Below, one piece after another: positions 50,714 to 59,503 of a stretch of DNA of 64,000 bases. The notes under the pieces were generated by a model, which did no database searches, was not told the origin of the DNA, and saw only the letters and a program-made list of their open reading frames with translations. The position numbers and the translations under genes were made by a program. This DNA is from Actinophytocola xinjiangensis (lineage in GTDB: Bacteria > Actinomycetota > Actinomycetes > Mycobacteriales > Pseudonocardiaceae): assembly GCF_001921215.1 (NCBI RefSeq), contig NZ_MSIF01000020.1, positions 62,001 through 126,000 of the forward strand. The letters run 5' to 3'. Numbering within the stretch: position 1 is the first letter of the stretch; each line of letters starts with the position of its first letter.

Positions 50714-51580
50714 GTGACGATCGTCTGGTCAGGACTGGCGGTTGGCGCGGTCTACGCCCTGGTCGCCATCGGCTACAACCTGCCCCTCTCCCAGAGCGGG
50801 GTCTTCAACTTCGCGCACGGACAGTTCGTCGTGCTCGGGAACTTCCTCGCCTGGTTCGCCATGGTCGAACTCGGCCTGCCCTGGTGGTCGGCCGCCCTCG
50901 CCGGCGCCGCGTTCTGCGCGCTGCTCGGATTCGCCGAGGAGGCCGTCGCCATCCGGCCGGTCATCGGCAAGCACGGCGGCCACGGCGCACTGGTCACCAC
51001 CGTCGGCGCCTCGGTGATCATCCAGGGCGTCCTGCTCGCCACCTGGGCCCAGACCCCCAAGTCCGTGACGTTCTTCGGCGGCGGGGACGCCTTCACCCTC
51101 CTCGGCGGCCGGCTCGAACCGGTGGACCTGTGGCTGCTCGGACTCGCCGTGGTCACGGCGTTGTCCCTGCACCTGGTCTCGCGGCGGACCTCGTGGGGAA
51201 TCGCGGGCCGGGCCGCCAACGACGACCCGGACGCCGCCAAGGCCAAGGGGATCAACGTCACCGCCCTGCGCGCCACCGCCTTCGCCCTGGCCGGCGGGCT
51301 CGCCGGCCTGCTCGGGCCGGTCACCGCCGCCAAGATCGGTGTGGACGTCGGCAGCGGCATCACGCTGACCGTCTTCGGGTTCGTCGCGCTCGCGCTGGGC
51401 GGGTTCGGCAGCTACACCGGGTGCCTGGTCGGCGGGTTGTTCGTCGGGCTCGTCCAGGCCGTGACCAACCGGTACCTCGGGGTCGAGTTCGCCGCGCTGA
51501 TCCTGTTCGCCGTGCTGTTGGCGGTGCTCGTGTTCAAACCGACCGGCCTGCTCGGCCGGCGCGCACTCCGGGTGGTCTGA
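50714..51580 (+). CDS. livH: LIV-type ABC transporter permease LivH
   Basis: The 288-residue membrane protein has about eight helices. It opens TIVWSGLAVGAVYALVAIGYNLPLSQSGVFNFAHGQFVVLGNFLAW, the classic LivH pattern (NFAHG), then NDDPDAAKAKGINVTALRATAFALAGGLAG (ATPase contact). GTG 50,714 follows AAGGGG by 8 nt. It is the first gene of the transporter operon; the matching binding protein is likely the one at 29.6 kb. Confidence 0.92.
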   Translation: MTIVWSGLAVGAVYALVAIGYNLPLSQSGVFNFAHGQFVVLGNFLAWFAMVELGLPWWSAALAGAAFCALLGFAEEAVAIRPVIGKHGGHGALVTTVGASVIIQGVLLATWAQTPKSVTFFGGGDAFTLLGGRLEPVDLWLLGLAVVTALSLHLVSRRTSWGIAGRAANDDPDAAKAKGINVTALRATAFALAGGLAGLLGPVTAAKIGVDVGSGITLTVFGFVALALGGFGSYTGCLVGGLFVGLVQAVTNRYLGVEFAALILFAVLLAVLVFKPTGLLGRRALRVV

Positions 51581-51582
51581 TC

Positions 51583-53358
51583 ATGAAATCCCTCGCCCGC
51601 ACCCCGGCACTGGCCCTCACCGGGTTCGCCGTCGTCGCGCTGCTCCCCCAGTTCGGGCTCGCCGACTACTGGCAGCGGCAGATCATCCTGGTCGCCATCT
51701 ACACGCTCATCTGCAGCGGCCTGAACCTCAGCTTCGGCTACGCCGGTGAGCTCGCCCTCGGGCAGGTCGCGGTGTTCGCCTCCGGCGCCTACGTCAGCGC
51801 GATCCTCTACAACCACGGCCACACCGACATCCTGCTGGCCTTCGGCGCCGCCGTGGCGGTCGCGGCGGTGGCCGGGCTGGTGTCGGGGCTGCCTGGCCTG
51901 CGGCTGAGCAAGTGGTCGCTGGCGCTGGTCTCGTTCTTCTTCGTCCTGCTGATCCCGGGCCTGGTCACCATCTTCGAGAGCGAGACCGGCGGCTCGATGG
52001 GCCTGTCCGGCATCATGAGCCCCACCCTGTTCGGCCAGGAACTCGACGCCACCGGGCTCTACCTCACCGCGATCGCCGCGACGCTGGTGTGGATGCTGGT
52101 CTTCCGCAACCTCATCGTCTCCCGCTTCGGCCGGTTCCTGCGCGTGCTGGCCGCCGGCCCGACGCTGGCCAGGTCGCTGGGCGGATCGGTGTACCAACTG
52201 CGCATCCAGGCCTACGTCATCGGCGCGCTGCCCGCCGGGCTCGCCGGCGTGCTCTACACCTACCTCACCGGGTTCGTCAGCCCGGAGGCGTTCACGCTGG
52301 AAGTCCTCATCGCCGTGCTCGCCGCGACCGTCGTCGGCGGCGCGAACAGCGTCTGGGGCGCACCGGTCGGCGCGGCGATCCTCGTTCTCGGCCCTCTGCA
52401 AGCGCATTCCTTCGAGCTGTACTCGACCGCCATCTACGGCGTGTTCCTGCTCGTGGTCGGCGCGGTGTTCTCCGGCGGCCTGGCCGGCATCGCCCGGCGG
52501 GTCACCCGGCGACTGCGGGCCACCGGCCCACCGGCCCCACCGGGAGACCAGCCGGCGCTAACCATCCCCGGCGAACGGCTGGTCGTCTCCGGTGTACGCA
52601 AGCGTTTCGCCGGACTGACCGCACTGTCCGGAGTGGACATGACGATCGAGCCGGGTACGGTCACCGCCGTCATCGGACCCAACGGCGCCGGCAAGACCAC
52701 CCTGCTCAACATCGTCTCCGGGCTGCTGCCCGCCGACGAGGGACACGTGGAACTGGCCGGACGCCCGCTCACCGGCCTGCCCGCACACCAGGTCAGCCGG
52801 CTCGGTGTCGGGCGCACCTTCCAGACCCCGATCGTCCCCGACCACATGCCGGTCCTGGAGGTCGTCGAGTGCGGCCGCCTGCGCCACCGTGGAATCGGCT
52901 TCCCCCAGGCCGTCCTGCGACTGCCCGGCTTCTACCGGATCCGCCGCGAGGACCGGGCCGCCGCCCTGGCCGCGCTGTCCTTCGCCGGCCTGGAACACCT
53001 CGCCAGTGACGACGCCAGCGCGCTGCCGCTGGGAACCCGCCGGCTGCTGGAGGTGGTCCGCTCGGTCGCCGGGCGCCCCAACGTCCTGCTGCTCGACGAA
53101 CCGGCCGCCGGTCTGGACGACGACGGCCTGCGGGAACTGGGCCAGCTCATCCGGGCCACCCGGGACGCCGGCGGCACGGTCGTGCTGGTCGAGCACAACG
53201 TGCCGTTCGTGATGGACGTCGCCGACCACGTGTTCGTGATGGAACTCGGCACGGTCATCGCCGGCGGCCCGCCCGAGGTCGTGCGCACCGACCAGCGTGT
53301 CATCGACACCTACCTGGGCCGGCGCGGCCAACACAGCGACGAGGTGAGTCTGCCGTGA
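51583..53358 (+). CDS. LivM permease - LivG ATPase fusion
   Basis: The 591-residue protein fuses a LivM permease (1-320: LICSGLNLSFGYAGELALGQVAVFASGAYVSAIL; LAAGPTLARSLGGSVYQLRIQAYVIGALPAGLAGVLY) to a LivG ATPase (about 340-591). The ATPase has Walker A IGPNGAGKTT near 365, GVGRTFQTP (Q-loop), Walker B VLLLDEPAAGLDDDG and switch His in VVLVEHNVPFVMDVADHVFVMELG. The usual LSYGQ signature is replaced by LPLGTRRLLEV. ATG 51,583 lies 2 nt after the livH stop. Such fusions are known in actinobacterial LIV systems. Confidence 0.92.
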   Translation: MKSLARTPALALTGFAVVALLPQFGLADYWQRQIILVAIYTLICSGLNLSFGYAGELALGQVAVFASGAYVSAILYNHGHTDILLAFGAAVAVAAVAGLVSGLPGLRLSKWSLALVSFFFVLLIPGLVTIFESETGGSMGLSGIMSPTLFGQELDATGLYLTAIAATLVWMLVFRNLIVSRFGRFLRVLAAGPTLARSLGGSVYQLRIQAYVIGALPAGLAGVLYTYLTGFVSPEAFTLEVLIAVLAATVVGGANSVWGAPVGAAILVLGPLQAHSFELYSTAIYGVFLLVVGAVFSGGLAGIARRVTRRLRATGPPAPPGDQPALTIPGERLVVSGVRKRFAGLTALSGVDMTIEPGTVTAVIGPNGAGKTTLLNIVSGLLPADEGHVELAGRPLTGLPAHQVSRLGVGRTFQTPIVPDHMPVLEVVECGRLRHRGIGFPQAVLRLPGFYRIRREDRAAALAALSFAGLEHLASDDASALPLGTRRLLEVVRSVAGRPNVLLLDEPAAGLDDDGLRELGQLIRATRDAGGTVVLVEHNVPFVMDVADHVFVMELGTVIAGGPPEVVRTDQRVIDTYLGRRGQHSDEVSLP

Positions 53359-54065
53359 GTGAACTCGAGGTCAGTGGTCTGCGCGTGGCCCACGGCGACC
53401 TGGTCGCCGTCTGGGACGCGTCCCTCGACCTGCTGCCCGGCCGGATCACCGCGCTGGTCGGGCGCAACGGCGCCGGCAAGACGACCCTGCTGTCCGGGAT
53501 CTGCGGGCTGCTGCCGGTCACCGCCGGGCAGGTGGTGCTGGCCGGCGAGGACGTCACCGCCCTGCCGCCGTGGCAGCGCGCCCGGCGTGGGCTGGCGATC
53601 GTCCAGGAGGGCAAACGCGTGTTCCGCGAACTGACCGTGCGGGAGAATATTCTGCTCGGCCACCGAAGCCGCCGCGGAAAAGGGGAACGCGAGGTGACCG
53701 ACCTCTACGACCGGTTCCCGATGCTCGCCCAACGCCGCGAGGAACGCGCCGGGGCGCTGTCGGGCGGCCAGCAGCAGATGCTGGCGATCGCCACCGCGCT
53801 GGCCGCCGGACCGAGGGTGCTGCTGGTCGACGAGCCGTCCTCCGGACTGGCCCCGGTGGTGGTCGACCAGGTGTTCGACCTGCTCCAGGGCCTGCGCGCG
53901 GAAGGACTGGCGATCCTGCTCGTCGAGCAACTCGTCGACGAGGTGCTCAACGGGATCGCCGACGACGTCGTGGTCCTGGACCGGGGAAGGGTCACCGCAC
54001 GGGACAGTGCAACGAATCTCACCGCCAGCGCGGTGGCGGGGAGCATCTACTCCGTCGATCCGTAG
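53355..54065 (+). CDS. livF: LIV-type ABC transporter ATPase LivF
   Basis: The 236-residue ATPase has Walker A GRNGAGKTT (about 36-44), GLAIVQEGKRVFRELTVRENI (LivF-type), signature LSGGQQQMLAIATAL, Walker B VLLVDEPSSGLAPVV and a late ILLVEQLVDEVL. GTG 53,355 overlaps the fusion gene stop (GTGA). With LivH and the LivM-LivG fusion it completes the membrane part of the importer. Confidence 0.93.
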   Translation: MSELEVSGLRVAHGDLVAVWDASLDLLPGRITALVGRNGAGKTTLLSGICGLLPVTAGQVVLAGEDVTALPPWQRARRGLAIVQEGKRVFRELTVRENILLGHRSRRGKGEREVTDLYDRFPMLAQRREERAGALSGGQQQMLAIATALAAGPRVLLVDEPSSGLAPVVVDQVFDLLQGLRAEGLAILLVEQLVDEVLNGIADDVVVLDRGRVTARDSATNLTASAVAGSIYSVDP

Positions 54066-54142
54066 TATCGGTGAAGGGCTAGCATTCACGAGCAAGCCGG
54101 ACCGCACAGGCAAAATGATTCGAAGGGGCGTTGTGATCCGCC

Positions 54143-54952
54143 GTGGCTGAGCGAGGGGCAGGGGCCATCCGAAACGGTCCACGACGACTCAACACACCGA
54201 CAGTGGCCGAGGCGATCGCCTCGGAGCTGCGCGCGAGGATTCTCGACGGAGACCTCACCGACGGTGCCGAACTTCCCACCGAAGCGGTGCTGCTCGAACA
54301 ATTCCCGGCGAGCCGCCCGAGCCTGCGCGAGGCGTTCCGCATTCTGGAGACCGAGGGCCTGCTCAGCGTGCGGCGCGGCAAGCGCGGCGGCACGGTGATC
54401 TCCCACCCGACGGCCGACACCGCCGCCTACCACGTCGGACTGCTGGTCCACTCGCGCGGCACGACGCTCGAAGACCTGGCCACCGCTCGACATCTGCTCG
54501 AACCGTTGTGTGCCGAGTTGGCCGCGCGCCGCCGCGACCACGTCTCGGTCGGCCGGGAACTCGGCGCGTTGAGTGCGGCCGAGGCCGAACAACTCGACGA
54601 CGGTGTCGCATTCACCACGCGGGCCTCGGAGTTCCACGAACGCCTGGTAATGGCCGCGGGAAACGAAACCCTGCAGATCCTCGCCGGGATCCTGGAGAGC
54701 ATCTGGAACACCCAGGAGCTGAGCTGGGCGCAGTCGGCGGTGGACGAAGGAAAATACCCGGCCGTCAAACTGCGGCGCGACGCGGTGCGGGCCCATCAGC
54801 GGATCAGCCAGGCCATCGAGGCCGGCGATCCGGACGAGGCGGTGCGGGTCACCCGCGCCCACCTCAAGGCCACGTCCCGCTACGTCGCCGCGCATGGCGG
54901 CCGGGTACGGATCCTGGACGACTACGGCGGCCGGCGCCACCGCACGTCCTGA
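54143..54952 (+). CDS. GntR-family regulator, FadR/FCD subfamily
   Basis: The 269-residue protein starts at GTG 54,143. Residues 18-85 form the GntR winged helix (TVAEAIASELRARILDGDLTDGAELPTEAVLLEQFPASRPSLREAFRILETEGLLSVRRGKRGGTVI). An FCD ligand domain follows (LEDLATARHLLEPLCAELAARR; FHERLVMAAGNETLQILAGIL; HQRISQAIEAGDPDEAVRVTRAHL). It lies 77 bp after livF on the same strand. It may be the second regulator of the region and could bind motif B, which resembles FCD-type palindromes such as the TCATC-N-GATGA of LutR (inference). Confidence 0.9.
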   Translation: MAERGAGAIRNGPRRLNTPTVAEAIASELRARILDGDLTDGAELPTEAVLLEQFPASRPSLREAFRILETEGLLSVRRGKRGGTVISHPTADTAAYHVGLLVHSRGTTLEDLATARHLLEPLCAELAARRRDHVSVGRELGALSAAEAEQLDDGVAFTTRASEFHERLVMAAGNETLQILAGILESIWNTQELSWAQSAVDEGKYPAVKLRRDAVRAHQRISQAIEAGDPDEAVRVTRAHLKATSRYVAAHGGRVRILDDYGGRRHRTS

Positions 54953-54961
54953 GCGATCAGG

Positions 54962-55114
54962 TCACGGCGCCTTTCCCTGGTAGTAGGCGACGGTGACGGC
55001 GCTGTCGGCCGGGGCGCTCACCGCCGCGACCACCGCCGCCCCCGCGACCGGCGCGATGGCGAGGGCGAGGACGGCGACGAGGATCCGGCGTTTCACACGG
55101 GACATGGTTGGCAT
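54962..55114 (-). CDS. Small secreted protein of about 50 residues
   Basis: This short frame encodes M-(PTM)-SRVKRRILVAVLALAIAPV..., i.e. a positively charged start and a hydrophobic core ending AAVSA, followed by a short tail PADSAVTVAYYQGKAP. This is a textbook signal peptide with a 16-residue mature part. ATG 55,105 or 55,114 may start it; neither has a strong ribosome site. No family is recognised. It lies between the convergent GntR and ACAD genes. Confidence 0.45.
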   Translation of the reverse strand: MPTMSRVKRRILVAVLALAIAPVAGAAVVAAVSAPADSAVTVAYYQGKAP

Positions 55115-55157
55115 GCCGGAACGTTATTGATCTTGGCCGGCCGGTCGTGTAGGGCGA

Positions 55158-56120
55158 TCACCCGACATCGCGGGGCGCCACCGGGAACAACGCGTCGAAC
55201 CCGTGCCGGTTCACCTCCGCCAGCAGCAGTTCGGTGGTCCGCTGTGCGCCGGCCGGGCGCAGCAGCACCGGCGTGAGGTGCCGGTCGATCACCGCGAGGT
55301 CGTGCTCCTCGCACAGCCCGATCGCGCCGAACACCTGGTGCCCGTTGCGCAGCACCACATCCGCCGCGTCCTGGGTCGCCACCCGCAGTGCCAGCGCGTC
55401 GGCCGGGGTCGCCCGGCCCCGGCGCGCCAGGTCCCAGGTGTAGGCGGACAGCTCGTCGAGACCGTCGGCGGCCACGGCCATGTCCGCGATACGCCACCGG
55501 ATCTCGCCGAACGAGGCGATCGGCCGGCCGAACTGGCGGCGGTCGGCGGCGTAACCGGCGGCCAGGCGGGTCACCGACCCCAACGCCCCGGCCGTCCAGA
55601 ACGCGTCGAGCACCGTGGCGCGGGTGAGTGCCCCGGGCACCGGCGCCGCGACCAGGCTCTCCAGCGCGACGGCCACCCGGAACGGGTCCAGCGGCGCCCG
55701 CTTGGGCCCGCCCAGCGCCCGCACGCGGTGCACGCGGTCACCGGCCACCGGCACCGCCACCGCACGGCCGACCAGGTCGGCGTGGTCGAGGTGGGTCGGG
55801 GTGCCGTCCACGACGAACACCGCGTCGACCTCCGCGCGGGCCGCCGGGGGGACGGCCAGCACCCGGGTCACCGGCCACGGCGCGACCACCGCGCCGCACG
55901 CCCGCACGGCCAGCACGGCCGCGCCGGCCTCGTCACCGTCGGCGCCGAACGCGTCCAGGTCGAGCACGCCGGTCGAGTCCAGCACCGGGGCCAGGCGCGC
56001 GGCCCGCACGGCCGGGTCGGCCTCGGCGGCCCGCGCCAGGTCGACCCCGCCGAGCCCGGCCAGCGCGGTCCGCAGCGTCGCCGCCATCTCCTGGGCGGTG
56101 GCGGTCCAGGCCCGGTTCAC
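55158..56120 (-). CDS. Acyl-CoA dehydrogenase, beta-type subunit (pair 3)
   Basis: The 320-residue short ACAD starts at GTG 56,120, overlapping the alpha-type stop. The C-terminal part keeps ADRRQFGRPIASFGEIRWRIADMAVAADG (FAD contact) and GHQVFGAIGLCEEHDLAVIDRHL. The first 200 residues are alanine-rich and degenerate compared with catalytic ACADs, as usual for beta-type chains. It forms a heterotetramer with the preceding gene product (inference from family). Confidence 0.86.
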   Translation of the reverse strand: MNRAWTATAQEMAATLRTALAGLGGVDLARAAEADPAVRAARLAPVLDSTGVLDLDAFGADGDEAGAAVLAVRACGAVVAPWPVTRVLAVPPAARAEVDAVFVVDGTPTHLDHADLVGRAVAVPVAGDRVHRVRALGGPKRAPLDPFRVAVALESLVAAPVPGALTRATVLDAFWTAGALGSVTRLAAGYAADRRQFGRPIASFGEIRWRIADMAVAADGLDELSAYTWDLARRGRATPADALALRVATQDAADVVLRNGHQVFGAIGLCEEHDLAVIDRHLTPVLLRPAGAQRTTELLLAEVNRHGFDALFPVAPRDVG

Positions 56121-57262
56121 GTGGTCTCCTCGCTGGTGAGCGCGCGTGCGACGAGCATGCGCTGGATCTCGATGGTCCCGGAGGCGATCGTCGCCGACCG
56201 GGCGTAGCGGTAGATGTCCTCGGCGTGGCCCAGCAGCTCGCCGCCGCCGCTGGGGGCGATCCCGTTGGGCCCCAACGCGTTGAGCGCCAGCGAGGCCACC
56301 TCCTGGTCGAGCTGGATGGCGGCCATCCGCGCGGTGGAGGCCTCCCGGTCGGTCAGCGTGCCGGCCTCCCGGCGGGCCACCGCGCGGTAGCTGAGCAGCC
56401 GGGCGAGACGGGCGTGGACCAGCGCGCGGACCAGTTCCAGGCCGAACGCGCCGCCCCCGGCGCCGTCGAGACCGGACAGCTCGGCCAGCAGCCGGTCGTC
56501 GCGGGCGTAGCGGGGGATGCCGATGCGCTCGTGGCCGAGGACGAACTTGATGACCTCCCAGCCGTGGTCGACGGTTCCCAGCACGTCCGCGCCGGTCACC
56601 CTGGCGCCGTCGAAGTACAGCTCGTTGAGGTGCAGCACGCCGAGCATCGAGTCGATCGGCCGGACGGTGACGCCGGGGCGGTCCATCGGCACCAGGAAGA
56701 TCGTCACGCCGTGGGTCTTCGCGCCCTCGGCGCGCGCGGTCCGCGCGGCCAGGAAACACCAGTCGGCGATCGGGGCGTAGGAGGTCCAGATCTTCTGGCC
56801 GGACAACAGCCAGCCGTCGCCGTCGCGGGTGGCGCCCAACGACAGCGAGCCCAGGTCGCTGCCGGCCTCCGGCTCGCTGAAACCCTGACACCACACCACC
56901 CGGCCGCCGGCGATCGGCGGCAGGTGCTCGCGGCGCTGCTCCTCGGTGCCGAACCGCATGATCGTCGGGCCGACCCAGCTCAGGCCCATGTACTGGGCGC
57001 CGCGCGGCTCCAGGTGGGCCCACATCTCCTCGCGCAGCACGGTCTGCTCCCACACCGAGGCCCCGGCCCCGCCGTACTCGGCGGGCCAGTCGATGGTCAG
57101 CAGCCGCTCGCGCGCCAGTCGCTGGCAGACCCGGTCGGCGACCGCGCGGACCCGCTCGTCGTCGGAGAACGGGCCCGCCCAGTTCTCGGGCAGCATCTCG
57201 GCCAGCAGCTCACGCAGCCGCGTGCGCAGGGCCTCGGCCTGTTCGCCCAGTTCGAACTCCAC
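56117..57262 (-). CDS. Acyl-CoA dehydrogenase, alpha-type subunit (pair 3)
   Basis: The 381-residue ACAD has LLTIDWPAEYGGAGASVWEQTVLREEMWAH, WCQGFSEPEAGSDLGSLSLGATRDGDGWLLSGQKIWTSYAPIADWC, and the end segment RYARSATIASGTIEIQRMLVARAL with Ser at the YEGT Glu position. It lacks R-x-x-FG...FQ and relies on its partner. GTG 57,262 is 6 nt from the stop of the hexapeptide-repeat gene. It is part of the six-gene operon from 62,904. Confidence 0.9.
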   Translation of the reverse strand: MEFELGEQAEALRTRLRELLAEMLPENWAGPFSDDERVRAVADRVCQRLARERLLTIDWPAEYGGAGASVWEQTVLREEMWAHLEPRGAQYMGLSWVGPTIMRFGTEEQRREHLPPIAGGRVVWCQGFSEPEAGSDLGSLSLGATRDGDGWLLSGQKIWTSYAPIADWCFLAARTARAEGAKTHGVTIFLVPMDRPGVTVRPIDSMLGVLHLNELYFDGARVTGADVLGTVDHGWEVIKFVLGHERIGIPRYARDDRLLAELSGLDGAGGGAFGLELVRALVHARLARLLSYRAVARREAGTLTDREASTARMAAIQLDQEVASLALNALGPNGIAPSGGGELLGHAEDIYRYARSATIASGTIEIQRMLVARALTSEETT

Positions 57263-57267
57263 GTGTC

Positions 57268-57798
57268 CTACCCCTCGACCAGGGCGACGCCCCGCGCGTG
57301 CCGCACGGCCAGTTCGCGGTAGGCCACCGGCTGGATCGCCAACATCTGCTCCACGGGCGTGCCGGCGATCTCCCGGCGCACCGTGGCCGGCGAGCCGGCG
57401 ACCAGCACCCCGTCGGGGATCTCGGTGTTGACCGCGACCATCGAGTGCGCGGCGACCAGCGAGCCGCTGCCGATCCGGGCGCCGTCCATGACGACCGCGC
57501 CGTTGCCGATGATCGTGCGTGCGCCGACGACCGCGCCGTGCACGACACAGCCGTGGCCGACGGTGGCGTCCTCGCCCAGGTCGGTCGGCGAGTCGGGCGG
57601 GCCGTGCAGCACGGAGTTGTCCTGCACGTTGGCCCCGGCGCGGATGTGGATGGCGCTGTAGTCGGCGCGGAGCACGACGTTGTACCAGACCGAGGCGCCC
57701 TCCTCGACGATCACGTTGCCGACGAGCGTGGCGGTCGGCGCGACGAAGGCACCGGGATGGACCGACGGGGCCACCCCGTCCAGTGAGTACAGCGGCAC
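57268..57798 (-). CDS. Left-handed beta-helix protein (gamma-carbonic-anhydrase/PaaY-like)
   Basis: The 176-residue hexapeptide-repeat protein reads VHPGAFVAPTATLVGNVIVEEGASVWYNVVLRADYSAIHIRAGANVQDNSVLHGP, then DATVGHGCVVHGAVVGARTIIGNGAVVMDGARIG. Candidate metal-ligand His residues (VLHG, GHG, VHG) are kept. PaaY, a relative, hydrolyses CoA thioesters in phenylacetate catabolism; that role would fit this operon, but a carbonic anhydrase is equally possible. GTG 57,798 follows GGAGAG. Confidence 0.85.
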   Translation of the reverse strand: MPLYSLDGVAPSVHPGAFVAPTATLVGNVIVEEGASVWYNVVLRADYSAIHIRAGANVQDNSVLHGPPDSPTDLGEDATVGHGCVVHGAVVGARTIIGNGAVVMDGARIGSGSLVAAHSMVAVNTEIPDGVLVAGSPATVRREIAGTPVEQMLAIQPVAYRELAVRHARGVALVEG

Positions 57799-57824
57799 GG
57801 TCTCTCCTTGACAGGTAAGGGAAT

Positions 57825-58517
57825 TCAGCTGGTCGGGGCGTCGTGGAAGCGGTTGGCCCGCAGGGTCAGCTCCTCGACGGTCACCGACGGGTCCAACTCG
57901 GCGAGGTACCGGGCCGCCTGGGCGACCTGGCGTGGTTCGAGCAACGCGACGCCGGGCGGGCCGGCGTCGAACATGCTGGTGTCGACCGGTCCCGGGGTCA
58001 GCACGCTGACGTTGACGCCGTGCGCGCCGACCTCGCCGGCCAGGGAGCCGGCCAGCGCGCGCAGCCCGCCCTTGGACGCCGCGTAGGCACCGAAGCCCGG
58101 CAGGCCACGCGCGGCCGCGGTGGACGACACGAAGATCATCCGCCCGCCACGGGTCATCCGCGGCAGCGCGGTCCTGGCCAGCAGGAACACCGAGCGCAGG
58201 TTGTCCGACAGGATGGCGTCGAACGTCGCCGGGTCGGTGTCGGACACCGGGGCGCGCGCCGGGTTGACGCCGGCGCCGGCCAGCAGCACGTCGATCCGGC
58301 CGGCCGCCTCGGCGATCCGGCGCGCGCCGTCCTCGTCGGCCGAGTCGGCCGCCACCCAGGACCGGGCGCCGACCTCGGCGGCCGCCGCCGCGAGCCGGTC
58401 CGGGTCGCGGGCGGCGAGCACGACCTCGAACCCGGCCCCGACGAACGCCAGGGCGCAGGCGCGGCCGACTCCCCCGCTGCCGCCGACCACCAGCGCGGTG
58501 CGCACCTCGGTGCCCAC
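57825..58517 (-). CDS. Short-chain dehydrogenase/reductase
   Basis: The 230-residue SDR has a cofactor site VVGGSGGVGRACALAF (about 10-25), LAGAGVNPARAP (NAG-like), and catalytic Ser/Tyr/Lys in IFVSSTAAARGLPGFGAYAASKGGLRALAG. GTG 58,517 overlaps the Rieske gene stop (TAGTG). In this operon it most likely oxidises a 3-hydroxyacyl-CoA or a ring alcohol made by the Rieske enzyme (inference). Confidence 0.88.
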   Translation of the reverse strand: MGTEVRTALVVGGSGGVGRACALAFVGAGFEVVLAARDPDRLAAAAAEVGARSWVAADSADEDGARRIAEAAGRIDVLLAGAGVNPARAPVSDTDPATFDAILSDNLRSVFLLARTALPRMTRGGRMIFVSSTAAARGLPGFGAYAASKGGLRALAGSLAGEVGAHGVNVSVLTPGPVDTSMFDAGPPGVALLEPRQVAQAARYLAELDPSVTVEELTLRANRFHDAPTS

Positions 58518-59503
58518 TACATCGCCGCCAGGGTCACCGACGGGTAGAACTGCCGCGCCCACCGGCGGAACTCGTGCACCGGGGACTCGTTGGCCGCCAG
58601 GCGCGGACGCGGCTGGTAGATCTTGTTGTCCCAGATGAGTTTGTCGTTGCGGAACTCCTCGACCAGCCCCTCGCCGATCCTGGCCACCCACTCCGGGCTC
58701 TCGGCGGCCGGGTCGGCGCTGCTGAGGCGGCGCACGGTGACGTGGAAGCGGACGCTGATCCGTTCCTCGTCGATCGGGGTCTGGAGCATCTGGTAGATGA
58801 TCGACAGGAAGTCCGAGCGCATCCGGGCGATGTCGATGCCCAGCCCCCAGAACTCCGAGGACACGCTGGCGTCGAACGGGCCGCGCTCGCTGCGCAGCTT
58901 CTGGTCGGGCATGTCGGCGACGAAGTGCGGGCCGTCGTTGACCAGCACGTTGACCGTCGGCATGCCGTAGGCGCGGTGCACCGAGACGAAGTGCGCGGCG
59001 TCCACACCGTTCTCCATCACGTCCTGGAGGGCCACCCTGACCTCGACCGGGTCGCTGCGCCAGGTCGGCGGGTAGTCGGGGGAGTCGAACTCGGGCACCG
59101 GCGTGGGCTCCCAGTCGGGTTCGCCGCCGTGCGCGTGGTACCAGACAAACACCTTGCCGTCGACCTCACGGGTCGGCCAGCTCCGCAGGCGCGCGTCGGG
59201 ATCTTTTGGGGCGTACGGGATGTGGATGTTGGTGCCGTCCGGTCCCCAGCGCCAGCCGTGGAACGGGCAGACGAGGTCCTCGCCGTCGACCCGGCCGCCG
59301 ACGCCCAGGTGCGCGCCCTGGTGCGGGCAGTACGGCTCGGTCGCGCGGACCGCGCCGCTGGCTCCCCGCACCAGGACGATGTCCTGGCCGAAGTAGTGCA
59401 CCCGGTGCACGGCCGCCCGCTCGACCTCGTCGGCGAAGGCCACCAGGTACCAGCCGGTCGGGTAGGGCTCGATCTCGTAGGTCTCCACGTCTGGTCCTTT
59501 CAT
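58517..59503 (-). CDS. Rieske non-heme iron oxygenase (KshA-like)
   Basis: The 328-residue oxygenase has a [2Fe-2S] Rieske motif C59-P-H61...C79-P-F-H82 (YCPHQGAHLGVGG; VCPFHGWRW). The mononuclear iron site is N165-x2-D168-x2-H171-x4-H176 (DVMENGVDAAHFVSVH). Size and motifs fit KshA-like monooxygenases that hydroxylate steroid-type rings rather than dihydroxylating aromatic dioxygenases. No reductase gene is adjacent. The start at 59,503 overlaps the ferredoxin-oxidoreductase stop (ATGA). Confidence 0.92.
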   Translation of the reverse strand: MKGPDVETYEIEPYPTGWYLVAFADEVERAAVHRVHYFGQDIVLVRGASGAVRATEPYCPHQGAHLGVGGRVDGEDLVCPFHGWRWGPDGTNIHIPYAPKDPDARLRSWPTREVDGKVFVWYHAHGGEPDWEPTPVPEFDSPDYPPTWRSDPVEVRVALQDVMENGVDAAHFVSVHRAYGMPTVNVLVNDGPHFVADMPDQKLRSERGPFDASVSSEFWGLGIDIARMRSDFLSIIYQMLQTPIDEERISVRFHVTVRRLSSADPAAESPEWVARIGEGLVEEFRNDKLIWDNKIYQPRPRLAANESPVHEFRRWARQFYPSVTLAAM

